NCBI RefSeq assembly: GCF_003665095.1
Contig: NZ_RCHV01000002.1
Coordinates: 2,600,001 to 2,664,000 of the forward strand
Reading direction: 5' to 3'
Length of the DNA: 64,000 nt
DNA from: Streptomyces sp. Z26
GTDB lineage: Bacteria > Actinomycetota > Actinomycetes > Streptomycetales > Streptomycetaceae
The notes beneath the pieces are model-generated. The model did not search any database and was not told the origin of the DNA. It worked only from the letters and a program-made list of their open reading frames with translations. A program made the position numbers and the translations under genes. Positions 8,797-17,848 of the stretch are shown piece by piece; position 1 is the first letter of the stretch; every line of letters starts with the position of its first letter.

Positions 8797-10761
8797 TCAG
8801 AGCTGGGTGATCTCGCGCGCGCTCAGACCGTACTTCGCGGCGGTCGGGTTCCACAGGCCCGCCGCCTCCTTCTTGGCCGTCGTCGCCTCGCCGCTGGCGC
8901 GGTTGCCCGCCGCGTGCTTGTCCGTCGAACGGGCCTTGCCCTTCGGGCAGCCCTTCTTGCCCGCGACCTGCCCGGCCCAGGCGGCGTACGCGGAGTCGGC
9001 CTCGGCGGACGCCTTCCAGGCTCTGGTGAGCGCGGTGTTGAGGGCCTCGCTGTCGGGCAGTTCGCCGGTCTCCAGCTCGCCGAGGCTGGTGACCAGCCCG
9101 TTGCGCTGCTTCGCGGCGGCGCGCAGGTCCGCGGCCGCCTCCGGGAGCTTCTTGCAGGACTTGATGTTGGCCACCGCGTTGATCACGGACGTACGGCTGT
9201 TGTTGCTGCTCTCCAGCAGCTTGTCGAGCGCCTTGGCCTGCTTCTCCGCGGGGTCGGCCGGTGCGACCGACTTGTCGCCGCCGTCCGCGCCGGGCGCGGT
9301 CGGGGTCGCGTCGGACGAGGAGTCGGAGTCGCCGTCCCCGCCCATGCTCATCACGGCGCCGGCGGTGAGCCCGATGACGGCGACGACCGCGACGCCGATG
9401 AGCACCGGCGGCGAGAGCGGCCCCCGGTCCCGTTCCCGCCCGGCGCTGCGCCGTGCGGCACGCCCCTGCGGCGGCTGCCCGCCGTACGCGCCGTGCCCGC
9501 CCGGCCCGTTGGGGCCGCCCGGCCCGCCGGGCGGCGGGGTGCCGTGGCCGACGCGTGGCATGTTGCGGGTGGCGCCCGTACCGCCGGTGCCGCCCGCGGC
9601 GGGCGCTCCGGGCGCGGGGTCGCTGCGGAAGAGGCTGTCGAACTCGGCGAGCGGCTTGCGCTCCTCGGGCGGCCCGGGGTGGATGCCGTACGTGTCGGGG
9701 GCGGGCGCCTGCCGGGGCGCGGCGGCGGGCGGGTGGCCGGGGTCGGTGCCCGGCCCGGGGCCCGCACCGGACGCGGCGCGGTCGCCGGTCCCCGCCTCCG
9801 GCGGGAGGGGGCTGCGGAGCGGCGCGGCGGCGGCGTTCGGGTCCGGGGCGGCGACCGGCGGGATGAGCTGGGTGGAGACGGAGTCGGGGTTGCCACCGGG
9901 CGCCTGCGCACCGTACGCGGCGGGGTCGGGGACGGGGCCGCCGTGCGTGCCGTGACCGCCGTACGTGCCGTGGGTGTCCTGGCCGTGCGGGCCGGGGTAG
10001 CCGTAGCCGCCCGTGCCGCCGGGCTGCCCGTCCGCCCCCATCGAGGGCAGCAGCTGCGTCGCCTCGGCGTGGTCGCCGTGGCCGCCCGCGTCGGATGCCT
10101 GCGGCCCGTCGGGTATCCCGTACGACGGGCCGCCGGGTATGTACGGCGCCGGGAGCCCGTCGCCGCCCGTGCCCGGTACGCCGGGCTGCGGCCAGCCGTT
10201 CGCCGCGCCGCCGCCGGTGCCGTACGCGGGCGTGCCCGGGTCCTGCGGCGGGATCAGCTGCGTGGCCTCGGAGTCGGCGGCGCCCGGCGGTCGCACCGCG
10301 TACTCGGGTCCCTCGGAGCCCTCCGGCACGCGCAGGGCGTCCAGCCCGTCGAAGCTCTGCGTCTGCCCGGACCACGCGCCGGACCCCCCGCCCGGCTGCC
10401 CGCCGTCCTGCGGCCCGTACCCGGGCGCCGGGGCGTACCCGGGCGCGGGCGGGGCCTGCGGCGGGGGCGTGTGTCCGGCGTCGGGCGCGCCCGGCAGCCC
10501 GTACGGCGCCTGTCCGTCGGCCGGGGGCAGCGCGCCCGGCGGACCGGCCGTCCCGCTCGGGTCGCCGTCCGCGCCGGGCGCCGGGGCCGCCTCCGGGCCC
10601 CACGGCTGTCCCCAGGGCTGGCCTTGGGCGGGTTGGGGCGTGGCGGCGGCGGCCTGCCGCTGCTGCTCGATGGTCCACGGCTCGCCGTTCGCGGGCAGCA
10701 CGACACCTTCGTACGGCGGCTCGGCGCCCTGTCCGTGTCCGTGTCCGCTGTGCGTTGTCAC
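8797..10761 (-). CDS. Long disordered membrane-anchored protein of unknown function
   Basis: The product is 654 residues. About 480 residues at the N-terminus are Gly/Pro/Ala/Gln-rich and contain at least three spaced copies of a short motif, TQLIPP or TQLLPS. A single transmembrane helix follows (VLIGVAVVAVIGLTAGAVM), then a C-terminal extracytoplasmic domain of about 150 residues with two Cys (SCKKLPE and KKGCPKG), rich in Ala and Lys and probably helical. The GTG at 10761 is preceded by GAGGAG. The family recurs in Streptomyces but I know no function. A cytoplasmic disordered N-terminus with an outside C-terminal domain is the likely topology. It is convergent with the lipoprotein gene. 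Confidence 0.8.
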   Translation of the reverse strand: MTTHSGHGHGQGAEPPYEGVVLPANGEPWTIEQQRQAAAATPQPAQGQPWGQPWGPEAAPAPGADGDPSGTAGPPGALPPADGQAPYGLPGAPDAGHTPPPQAPPAPGYAPAPGYGPQDGGQPGGGSGAWSGQTQSFDGLDALRVPEGSEGPEYAVRPPGAADSEATQLIPPQDPGTPAYGTGGGAANGWPQPGVPGTGGDGLPAPYIPGGPSYGIPDGPQASDAGGHGDHAEATQLLPSMGADGQPGGTGGYGYPGPHGQDTHGTYGGHGTHGGPVPDPAAYGAQAPGGNPDSVSTQLIPPVAAPDPNAAAAPLRSPLPPEAGTGDRAASGAGPGPGTDPGHPPAAAPRQAPAPDTYGIHPGPPEERKPLAEFDSLFRSDPAPGAPAAGGTGGTGATRNMPRVGHGTPPPGGPGGPNGPGGHGAYGGQPPQGRAARRSAGRERDRGPLSPPVLIGVAVVAVIGLTAGAVMSMGGDGDSDSSSDATPTAPGADGGDKSVAPADPAEKQAKALDKLLESSNNSRTSVINAVANIKSCKKLPEAAADLRAAAKQRNGLVTSLGELETGELPDSEALNTALTRAWKASAEADSAYAAWAGQVAGKKGCPKGKARSTDKHAAGNRASGEATTAKKEAAGLWNPTAAKYGLSAREITQL

Positions 10762-10998
10762 CGGGACTCCTCGATCGCGTGTCGCCTGACTGCCGATCCG
10801 GCCGTCCGACCGACCGGCGGAGGCCGGGCGACCGACTGCCCTCACGGCGGACTGCCGAAACCAACGGCTCACGCTACCGGTTCGCTCGGACTGCCCACCA
10901 CGTCCCTGATCAGAGGCCCGTGGACGTTCACCGCATTACGGCACCAAGCGTGCGAACAGGTCGTATCACCCCTCCTCCCCCGTCCCGGAGCGCGGCGT

Positions 10999-11034
10999 CC
11001 GGGCGGTCTTCCCGGGCCCTCGAAGACCGCCCGG
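10999..11034 (-). terminator. Terminator of the HTH/TPR regulator gene
   Basis: A perfect 13-bp inverted repeat (CCGGGCGGTCTTC at 10999-11011, complement at 11022-11034) closes a 10-base loop, eight bases beyond the stop codon of the gene ending at 11042. Confidence 0.8.
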
Positions 11035-11041
11035 CCACCAC

Positions 11042-12430
11042 CTACGCGACCGCCGGTTCCAGCCGGGCGGTGAAGTCGCGGACGACCGGCACCTTCGCGT
11101 ACGGCTCCAACCTCTGCTGGAAGTCGTCCAGGTACTCGCCACCGCGGTCCGACCGCAGGTCGGTGATGATTTCCACCGCTTTCGTCCCGGTATGGCAGGC
11201 GTGTTCCACCTCACCCTGCTGCAACTGCCCCTCCGCGAGGAGGAAGAGGCCGATGGCCCGCCGCCGCGCGCGCCCCTCGGGGTGCCCGGCGAGCGCCTCC
11301 TCCGCCCGTTCGACCGTGCCCTTGGACTGCTGGAGGTCGCGGTGGCAGTGGGCGAGTTCGTCCGCGAGGTACGCGCGGTCGAAGTGCGCGATCCACACCG
11401 GGTCGTCGCCGGAGTCCCCCTGCCCCTCCGCGCGCTCCAGGGCGGAGAGCGCGTGATCGGCGGCCTCGCGGCAGGCGCGCCCGTCGCTCATCAGGGCGTG
11501 CCCGCGCGCCTCCGCGGCGTGGAACATCGCCTCCGCGCGCGGCGTGACCTGCCCGCGCGCGCCCTCCTGCGCCGCGCGCGCGAGCTGGGTGATCTCGCGC
11601 GGGTTGCCGAGGGTGGCGGCGAGGTGGCTCATGCTCGCGGCGAGCACGTATCCGCCGTACGCGCGGTCCCCGGCGGCGTGCGCGAGCCGCAGCGCCTGGA
11701 TGTAGTAGCGCTGGGCGAGCGCAGGTTGCCCGGTGTCCACCGCCATGTACCCGGCCAGTTCGGTGAGTTGGGCGACGGCGGAGAACAGGTCGCGGCCGAC
11801 GGACTCGCGGTACGAGCCCGCGAGCAGTCCGGACACCACGCTGTTCAGGTAGTGCACGACGACCGGCCGTACGTGCCCGCTGCCGTGCCGGTGGTCCAGC
11901 TCGGAGAGCGCGCGGCTCATGGAGCGCACGGCGGCGACGTCGGCGGCGCCCACGCGCGGCCCGTTCGTACGGGCGACCTGTTCGTCCTGGCCCGTGATCA
12001 GCCAGTCCCGGCTCGGTTCCACGAGGGCGGCGGCGGCCACGTTGGAGCCGGTGAGGAAGTCCCGGCGCCCTATGTCGCTGCGCCACAGCTCGCAGACCTG
12101 CTCGACGGCGCCCGCGACCGTGGGCGCGAACTGGAGGCCGACACCGGAGGCGAGGTTCTTGCCGTCGGCCATGCCGATCTCGTCGAGCGTGACGGTGCGG
12201 TCGAGCTTGCGTCCCAGCGCCTCGGCGATGACGGCGGGCGCCCGGCCACGCGGCTGCTGTCCACGCAGCCAGCGGGCCACCGAGGTCTTGTCGTAGCGGA
12301 AGTCCAGGCCGTGTTCGGCGCCGCACAGGTTGACCCTGCGGGCGAGCCCGGCGTTGGAGCACCCGGCTTCCTGGATGAGTGTCTGCAGCCTCTCGTTCGG
12401 CTGCCTTGCGACCAGCGGCCTCGCGGCCAT
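11042..12430 (-). CDS. HTH/TPR-like regulatory protein (NsdA/SCO4441-like)
   Basis: The 462-residue protein starts with a degenerate XRE-type DNA-binding region (residues 10-60; SNAGLARRVNLCG and DKTSVARWLRGQQPRG), a linker, and then repeated TPR-like helical pairs from about 170 to 450 (for example DTGQPALAQRYYIQALRLA, AEARGHALMSDGRACREAAD and GLFLLAEGQLQQGEVEHA). Streptomyces have many such cytoplasmic regulators, including NsdA, a repressor of antibiotic production and sporulation; this is that architecture, not proven to be NsdA. The ATG at 12430 is preceded by AGGAGGGGAAT. It is divergent from the primase-like gene, separated by about 230 bp of lower-GC sequence that should hold both promoters. 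Confidence 0.82.
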   Translation of the reverse strand: MAARPLVARQPNERLQTLIQEAGCSNAGLARRVNLCGAEHGLDFRYDKTSVARWLRGQQPRGRAPAVIAEALGRKLDRTVTLDEIGMADGKNLASGVGLQFAPTVAGAVEQVCELWRSDIGRRDFLTGSNVAAAALVEPSRDWLITGQDEQVARTNGPRVGAADVAAVRSMSRALSELDHRHGSGHVRPVVVHYLNSVVSGLLAGSYRESVGRDLFSAVAQLTELAGYMAVDTGQPALAQRYYIQALRLAHAAGDRAYGGYVLAASMSHLAATLGNPREITQLARAAQEGARGQVTPRAEAMFHAAEARGHALMSDGRACREAADHALSALERAEGQGDSGDDPVWIAHFDRAYLADELAHCHRDLQQSKGTVERAEEALAGHPEGRARRRAIGLFLLAEGQLQQGEVEHACHTGTKAVEIITDLRSDRGGEYLDDFQQRLEPYAKVPVVRDFTARLEPAVA

Positions 12431-12664
12431 GCGATTCCCCTCCTGATGAAGGCACTTGAATGATCACTGCCCTGGCCGATCACTGCCCACCGCAAATGCC
12501 AAGAATTCCGGCAGTACGCGGCAATACACCGGAGGGGGACTACCCGTTCCCGCTCCGTCCTCCTTGCACGCGCCCCCGCGCATGCACCCGTGCGCCCCAA
12601 ATGCGGGCGCGTCGTCGCTGATCGGAGCGCCGCCACGCCGTAACCCCGGCCCGGAGCAGGAGTT

Positions 12665-13522
12665 GTGACGGTCGTGGAGAACGCCATGGGAGTCACCTCG
12701 TCCGCCGTCACCTCGCCCGGAAACGCCTCGTCAGAGGCCGTACGGGACCGTACGGAACCCGCCGTTTCCGACTCGGAGCACGGGGGCGTACCGCTTCCGC
12801 GCCCCCCGCGGTCCGCGCACACCCCGCGCCCCCGCCAGCGCCCCGACGCGCCCCTGGAGCACGCGGTGAGCTACGCCGGGGAACTCGGCTGGGACGTCTT
12901 CCCCGGCACCTGGCTGGAGGTGCCCGCCGGGGTGCCGGTGTGCAGCTGCGGCGACGCGCGCTGCGCCGCGCCCGGCGCGCACCCGGCCGGGCCCGGCTGG
13001 GCGGGCGAGGCGACGCACAGCCCGGGGGCAGTGCGGCGGCTGTGGTCGAAGGAGCGGCGGGCGGCCGTACTGCTGCCCACGGGGCGCGCGTTCGACGTGC
13101 TCGACGTGCCCGAGACGGCGGGCTGCCTGGCGCTGGCCCGGCTGGAGCGGCTCGTGCCGCAGCCCGGTCCGGTGATCAGCAGCCCCGACGGGCGCATGTA
13201 CTTCCTGGCGCTGCCCGGCACCGCCGCGAAGGTGTCCGACCTGCTGCGGGGGTGGGGCTGGTCGCCCGGCGGGCTGGACCTGTCCGTACGCGGCGAGGGC
13301 GCGTGGGTGGCGGCCCCGCCGACCCGGCTGGGCGCGCGCGGCGCGGTGCGCTGGGCCTCCGGGCCCGGTTCGGCGGGCCGCGCGCTGCCGGACGCGGAGA
13401 CGCTGGTGCCGGCGCTGGCGTACGCGTGCGGGCGCGCGGCCACGGAGCAGGCGACGGCGCGTACGGAGCGGGAGCCGACGCGGGGGCGTACGGCGGGCGC
13501 GCGGCACCGGTCGGGCAGGTGA
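12665..13522 (+). CDS. Bifunctional primase/polymerase-like (prim-pol) domain protein
   Basis: This 285-residue protein matches the N-terminal prim-pol domain family: ALEHA-type opening (LEHAVSYAGELGWDVFPGTW), a Cys cluster VCSCGDARCAAPGAHP that resembles the family's zinc-like site, and a segment around VISSPDGRMYFLA and DLSVRGEGAWVAAPP. In phages and plasmids this domain is fused to a helicase; the chromosomal Streptomyces version stands alone and its role is unclear. The usual acidic catalytic pair is not obvious to me (the segment is FDVLDV), so polymerase activity is doubtful. Start may be GTG 12665 or ATG 12686. The C-terminal 40 residues are low complexity. Confidence 0.8.
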   Translation: MTVVENAMGVTSSAVTSPGNASSEAVRDRTEPAVSDSEHGGVPLPRPPRSAHTPRPRQRPDAPLEHAVSYAGELGWDVFPGTWLEVPAGVPVCSCGDARCAAPGAHPAGPGWAGEATHSPGAVRRLWSKERRAAVLLPTGRAFDVLDVPETAGCLALARLERLVPQPGPVISSPDGRMYFLALPGTAAKVSDLLRGWGWSPGGLDLSVRGEGAWVAAPPTRLGARGAVRWASGPGSAGRALPDAETLVPALAYACGRAATEQATARTEREPTRGRTAGARHRSGR

Positions 13523-13590
13523 GGCGTACGCGCCGGGTGCGGCGGACGGGGGCCTGAGCGGGCCGGGCGCGCGGCCGTACGGGCCGGGCA

Positions 13591-13638
13591 ACGGGCCGTG
13601 GCGGCGCGGGAGTCGCGGCCCGCACCGCCACGGCCCGT
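13591..13638. terminator. Bidirectional terminator between convergent genes
   Basis: A perfect 14-bp stem (ACGGGCCGTGGCGG at 13591-13604 with its complement at 13625-13638) and 20-base loop lie between the prim-pol-like gene (ends 13522) and the ABC permease gene (ends 13655). Confidence 0.8.
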
Positions 13639-13654
13639 ACGGGTGCGGCCGCCG

Positions 13655-15322
13655 TCAGCCCCGGCTGACCGCCGCCAGGATCTCCGGCAGCCGCGCCGCC
13701 GTCCGCGGCGCCATCACGCGCAGCGTCACGGCGCACACGCCCGCGCCGTACAGCACGCCCGCGGGCAGCACCACCCACAGCGCGCCGTGCGCGTCCGACA
13801 CGTGCAGCCAGACCGTCAGCGCCAGCAGCGGCGCGCAGGCGAGGGCGCCGCCCAGCATGCCGCCGAATATGCTCAGGTACGCCAGCGAGCCCTGGCCGGG
13901 CGCGACGTTCTTGGTGCCCTCCTCCGGGATCGAGTACGCGAAGTACGTCGACGAGCAGACGCCCGTGGCCAGCAGCACCCCGAGCAGCCCGAGCGCCAGC
14001 CCCAGCACCTCCGGCAGCCGGTCCCACGCCCCGAGCAGCAGCGCGGAGAGCACCGACACCGCGCACACGTACGGCACGGCGACCAGCGCGATGGCGAGCA
14101 TCCGCGCGCGCAGCTCCACGTACGCGTCGCGGGTGGAGGCGATCGTCGAGGCGACCATCCAGAAGCCGGAGTGGTCCTGCCCGAACTGGTTGTACATCTG
14201 GATGCCGAGCATGCCCGCCGCCCAACAGGCGTTGTACGGGCTGCCGTTGCCCTGGATCGCGAAGACGACCGGCAGCAGCACCCCGACGCCCAGCGACGAC
14301 GCCCAGCCGACCTTCGTCTTCGGGTCGCGCCAGGCGTAGCGCAGGGTGCGGACGATCACCGCGCCCGTACGGCCCTCCGGCAGCAGCGCGAGGGGCCCGC
14401 GGACCGCCGTGCCGCGCGTGGCGCCGGTCGGCTCCTCGGCGGCCTGGAGCGTCGACACGTCCGGCGACACCATCAGCCGGTGCAGCGTCCGCTGCCACCA
14501 CCACAGGGTCACCGCCAGCGCGGCGCAGGAGAGCGCGAACTGCGCGAGCGCCAGGGCGTACTCGCCGTCGCTCACGGCCCGTACGGCGCCCACCGCGGCG
14601 GCGGGCGGCACCCAGCGGAGGACCTCGGCGGCGGGCTCCAGCACGGACAGGCCGTCGGGCTCGGACAGCTTCTGGAGGCCCAGGTTGACGACCTGGGCGC
14701 CGACCGCGATCAACAGGCCGCTGAGGACGGCGAGATCGCGGCCGCGGCGGCTGGTGAGCAGCCGTACGTTCGCCGTCGCGACCGCGCGCGCGAACGCCAC
14801 GCACGTCAGCAGCGTCAGCGGCAGCGCGAGCAGCGCCACGACCGCCGCCGCCGGGCCGTGCGCGACGGCGACGACCGCGCCGAGCAGCAGCGTGCACGTG
14901 AACGCCGGGCCGATGCCCACCAGCGAGGCCCCGAGCATCGCGCCGACGAGCCGCTGCGGGCGCAGCGGCAGCATCGCCAGCCGCGTCGGGTCGAGCGTCT
15001 CGTCGCCGTCCGCGAAGAACAGCGGCATCACGGCCCAGCCCAGCGCCAGCAGCGCGGTGAGCGGGACGACGACGGCCTCCGCGTACTCGTTGCCGCGCAG
15101 CAGCACCAGCCCGAGCAGTTGGAAGGCGGCGACGAGCGCGGCCAGCACGATGGAGGTGACGAACGCGGCGGTACGGCCGGTGGACTGGCGCAGCCCGTTC
15201 CGCAGCAGCGAGAGCTTGATCCGTACGAAGACGGACAGGAGCGTCGCGGCGGAGACGGTGGCGGTGGGGGCACGGCCCGGTACGGGCGCGGGTCCGGTCG
15301 CCGGTCCGGGCACGGCGCTCAC
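13655..15322 (-). CDS. ABC transporter permease (large, about 12 TM)
   Basis: This 555-residue polytopic protein has about twelve hydrophobic segments in two blocks, with a hydrophilic stretch around residues 280-310. The conserved motif ETLDPTRLAMLPLRPQRLV near residue 95 is seen in actinobacterial ABC-2-like permeases. Its GTG start overlaps the ATPase stop codon (GTGA at 15319-15322), so the two are translationally coupled and form an ATPase-permease exporter. Substrate unknown. No extracytoplasmic binding protein is nearby, which fits export. The long gene has no sign of frameshift. Confidence 0.86.
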   Translation of the reverse strand: MSAVPGPATGPAPVPGRAPTATVSAATLLSVFVRIKLSLLRNGLRQSTGRTAAFVTSIVLAALVAAFQLLGLVLLRGNEYAEAVVVPLTALLALGWAVMPLFFADGDETLDPTRLAMLPLRPQRLVGAMLGASLVGIGPAFTCTLLLGAVVAVAHGPAAAVVALLALPLTLLTCVAFARAVATANVRLLTSRRGRDLAVLSGLLIAVGAQVVNLGLQKLSEPDGLSVLEPAAEVLRWVPPAAAVGAVRAVSDGEYALALAQFALSCAALAVTLWWWQRTLHRLMVSPDVSTLQAAEEPTGATRGTAVRGPLALLPEGRTGAVIVRTLRYAWRDPKTKVGWASSLGVGVLLPVVFAIQGNGSPYNACWAAGMLGIQMYNQFGQDHSGFWMVASTIASTRDAYVELRARMLAIALVAVPYVCAVSVLSALLLGAWDRLPEVLGLALGLLGVLLATGVCSSTYFAYSIPEEGTKNVAPGQGSLAYLSIFGGMLGGALACAPLLALTVWLHVSDAHGALWVVLPAGVLYGAGVCAVTLRVMAPRTAARLPEILAAVSRG

Positions 15323-16230
15323 CGGGCGTCCCCGCCCAGCCAGTCGAGGCTGTCCCCGGCCGTGGCGGACGTACCGGCGCGGGCGCCGACCAGTTCCAGG
15401 AACGCCTCCTGGAGCGAGCCCGCGTCGCCCCGCACCTCCGCCAGCGTGCCGTGCGCGCGGATGCGGCCGGTGGCCAGCACCGCGACCCAGTCGCAGAGCG
15501 ACTCGACCAGCTCCATCACGTGGCTGGAGAAGACGACGGTCGCGCCCGAGCCCGTGTAGCGCTCCAGCACGCCCCGGATGGTCTGCGCGGACACCGGGTC
15601 GACGCCCTCGAACGGCTCGTCCAGGAACAACACTTCGGGGTTGTGCAGCAGCGCGGCGGCCAGCCCGATCTTCTTGCGCATGCCGGTGGAGTAGTCGATG
15701 ACGAGCTTGCTCTGCGCGCCCGCCAGGTCGAGCACGTGCAGCAGCTGCGACGTACGGCGCTCCACCTCGGCGTCGGGGAGGCCGCGCAGGGCGCCCATGT
15801 AGGTGAGGAGTTCGCGGCCGGAGAGCCGTTCGAAGAGGCGCAGGCCCTCGGGCAGCACGCCTATCCGGGACTTGACCGCGACCGGGTCCTGCCACACGTC
15901 GTGCCCGGCGATGCGCACGGTGCCGGAGTCCGGCCGCAGCAGGCCCGTCACCATGGAGAGGGTGGTGGTCTTGCCCGCGCCGTTCGGGCCGACGAGGCCG
16001 ACGAACTGGCCCGCCGGGATCTCCAGGTCGATCCCGGCGACGGCGACCTGCTGCCCGAACTCCTTGCGCAGGCCCCGGATGCTGACGGCGGGCACCGCGT
16101 CCGTACGCGCCGCCGCGTCCGTACGCTCCGCCGGGGCGCCGTCGCCCGTACCGCCGAACTCCGGGCCTCCGGGGTCCGTACCGCCGGGTCCCGTGCCGTC
16201 CCGCCCCGTACCGTCCTGGTCGCCTGCCAT
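15319..16230 (-). CDS. ABC transporter ATP-binding protein
   Basis: The 303-residue protein has a Gly/Asp-rich N-terminal tail of about 40 residues and one nucleotide-binding domain: Walker A GPNGAGKTTT, Q-loop VLPEGLRLFE, signature YSTGMRKKIGLAAAL, Walker B VLFLDEPFEG, and the H-loop VFSSHVME. The signature is the STGMRKK type found in CcmA/DrrA-like exporters rather than importers. It powers the downstream permease with which it overlaps by four bases. The ATG at 16230 is the first credible start; in-frame sequence upstream loses coding character. Confidence 0.9.
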   Translation of the reverse strand: MAGDQDGTGRDGTGPGGTDPGGPEFGGTGDGAPAERTDAAARTDAVPAVSIRGLRKEFGQQVAVAGIDLEIPAGQFVGLVGPNGAGKTTTLSMVTGLLRPDSGTVRIAGHDVWQDPVAVKSRIGVLPEGLRLFERLSGRELLTYMGALRGLPDAEVERRTSQLLHVLDLAGAQSKLVIDYSTGMRKKIGLAAALLHNPEVLFLDEPFEGVDPVSAQTIRGVLERYTGSGATVVFSSHVMELVESLCDWVAVLATGRIRAHGTLAEVRGDAGSLQEAFLELVGARAGTSATAGDSLDWLGGDAR

Positions 16231-16421
16231 GCCGCCGCGCCTTCCGCCGTCCCCGTGGGCCGTGGGGGACGTGCCGCGCCCCCCGCCGGCGTCCACCATA
16301 GCCACGGGCCCGGGGACGGCCACGGGTGCGGGGCGGCGGCGTACGCGCGGGGCGGCCCGCCCGTACGGCCCGCGCGGGGGCCCGCGTACGCCCGCGCCCG
16401 TACGCCGCGACCCGGGCCGGG

Positions 16422-17345
16422 TCAGCCGACCGGCGGCAGCGTCGCCTGGAGGAAGGGCTCGACGACGCGCCGCCAGCCCTCCGGCTGGTCGTAGTGGATC
16501 AGGTGACCGGCGTCGGGGACCTCCGCGTAGATGCCACGGGGCAGCACGCGCACCATCTCCTGCGCCTCCGCCCGCCCCAGCTCGCCGTCGATGCCGCGCA
16601 CGACGAGCGTCGGGCACTGCACCTGCGCCAGCTCGTCCCAGTGCGCGTCGTGCACCCAGGTCTCGCGGGCCCGCAGCATGTGCTCCGTGGAGAACACCGG
16701 CCGCCAGCCGTCCGCCGCCTCGGTCATGACCTCCGCGAAGAACTTCCCGCGCGACGGCCGGGGCCGCTCCAGCCGCGGATCGTCCTCGCCGAACCACTTG
16801 CGCACGTCCGCGAGCGTCGCGAACGGCACCGGCCACGACTCGTACCAGGCGGCCCACTCGCGCTGCGACTGCTCACCGAGCGCGGACGCCCGCATGTCGC
16901 AGATCACCAGGGACTGCACCAGGTCGGGGCGCTTGGCGGCGAGCTGCCAGGCCGTCAGGGCGCCCATGGAGTGGCCGACGAGGGCGAGCGGGGCGAGGTC
17001 GAGCTGCTCGATGGCGGCCTCGGCGTCGGCGACGTACGACTCCCGGTCGTACCCGGCGTCCTCCGGCTTGTCGCTGCGGCCGTGGCCGCGCTGGTCGAGA
17101 CCGATGGCGTGGTAGCGGGAGGAGAGCCAGCGCGCGGTGTCGGCCCAGTGCGCGGCGCGGCCCATCAGGCCGTGCAGGAGGAGTACGCCGTGGGGTTTGC
17201 GCGGGCCGCCCGACGCCGGGTCGGCGGGCCCGTGCTCCGCGCGGTGCTCCCCGTCCGGCTCGTGCCCGCCCTTGGGCGGGTCCGCGAACTCCCACGCGGC
17301 GAGACGGATTCCCTCCCGCCCCGTCACGTCGATACGTCGCACCAT
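16422..17345 (-). CDS. Alpha/beta hydrolase
   Basis: This cytoplasmic enzyme of about 307 residues has the classic fold: HGLMGRAAHW oxyanion loop, RGHGRSDKP, nucleophile elbow GHSMGA, an acid in the GIDGELG region and the catalytic His in DAGHLIHYDQP. A charged insertion of about 25 residues (PPKGGHEPDGEHR) lies before the first strand. Substrate is not predictable; haloalkane dehalogenase, epoxide hydrolase and esterase relatives share the pattern. ATG 17345 is preferred over GTG 17363 for the GCCAGGACGC upstream. A LexA-like palindrome lies 43-58 bp upstream, so DNA-damage control is possible. Confidence 0.88.
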   Translation of the reverse strand: MVRRIDVTGREGIRLAAWEFADPPKGGHEPDGEHRAEHGPADPASGGPRKPHGVLLLHGLMGRAAHWADTARWLSSRYHAIGLDQRGHGRSDKPEDAGYDRESYVADAEAAIEQLDLAPLALVGHSMGALTAWQLAAKRPDLVQSLVICDMRASALGEQSQREWAAWYESWPVPFATLADVRKWFGEDDPRLERPRPSRGKFFAEVMTEAADGWRPVFSTEHMLRARETWVHDAHWDELAQVQCPTLVVRGIDGELGRAEAQEMVRVLPRGIYAEVPDAGHLIHYDQPEGWRRVVEPFLQATLPPVG

Positions 17346-17848
17346 GCGTCCTGGCACCCCCACTCCGTCTGACCGCTGCGCAGATTATCGAACTTCTATT
17401 CGAACAAACCGTGCTTCCCGCCAACACCCCTCGTTCGAGTGACCGCGCCCCGGGGTTGGCCACGGGCCCCGGGGGGAGACAGTCTCCGGAGAGGGGGACC
17501 GACCTCGGGTGCTCGGGGCTCCGGGTCGGCGCGGGGGGGGGCACGAGGGGGCGGGGCTCCGGCCGCCGAAAGCACCGGAACCCCGCCTTCCGGCCCATCC
17601 CGCACCGACTGCCGTACAGCTCACGGACCGCGCCATCACCGGCTCCCCTCCGCCCGCCTCTCCGTGCGTAGCGACAGGGTGACACGACGCGGTCATCACC
17701 GCTCGCATTCCGGCAACTTGGTTGGACGTAAAGGGAGTTGGCCGGTCACGCACGGCGGACGACGCGCGGCCCCGGAGCTCCCCGGCCCTCACCCGCCCCC
17801 GTGCGTACGCGGCCCCCGCACCCGCCCCGTCGGCGTCCGGCCGCGGCG
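17346..17848. other. Gene-free stretch with a regulatory site near its left end
   Basis: No coding region is credible in these 500 bases, which include a run of nine G at about 17532. The hydrolase promoter and LexA-like box are near 17388. The rest is the downstream region of dmdR1. Nothing else is recognised. Confidence 0.5.
17388..17403. promoter_or_regulatory. LexA (SOS box)-like palindrome
   Basis: TCGAACTTCTATTCGA matches the actinobacterial LexA consensus TCGAAC-N4-GTTCGA with one mismatch (A for G). It lies 43 bp upstream of the hydrolase ATG, with GATAAT beside it on the same strand as a possible -10, so LexA bound here would block the promoter. Confidence 0.55.
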
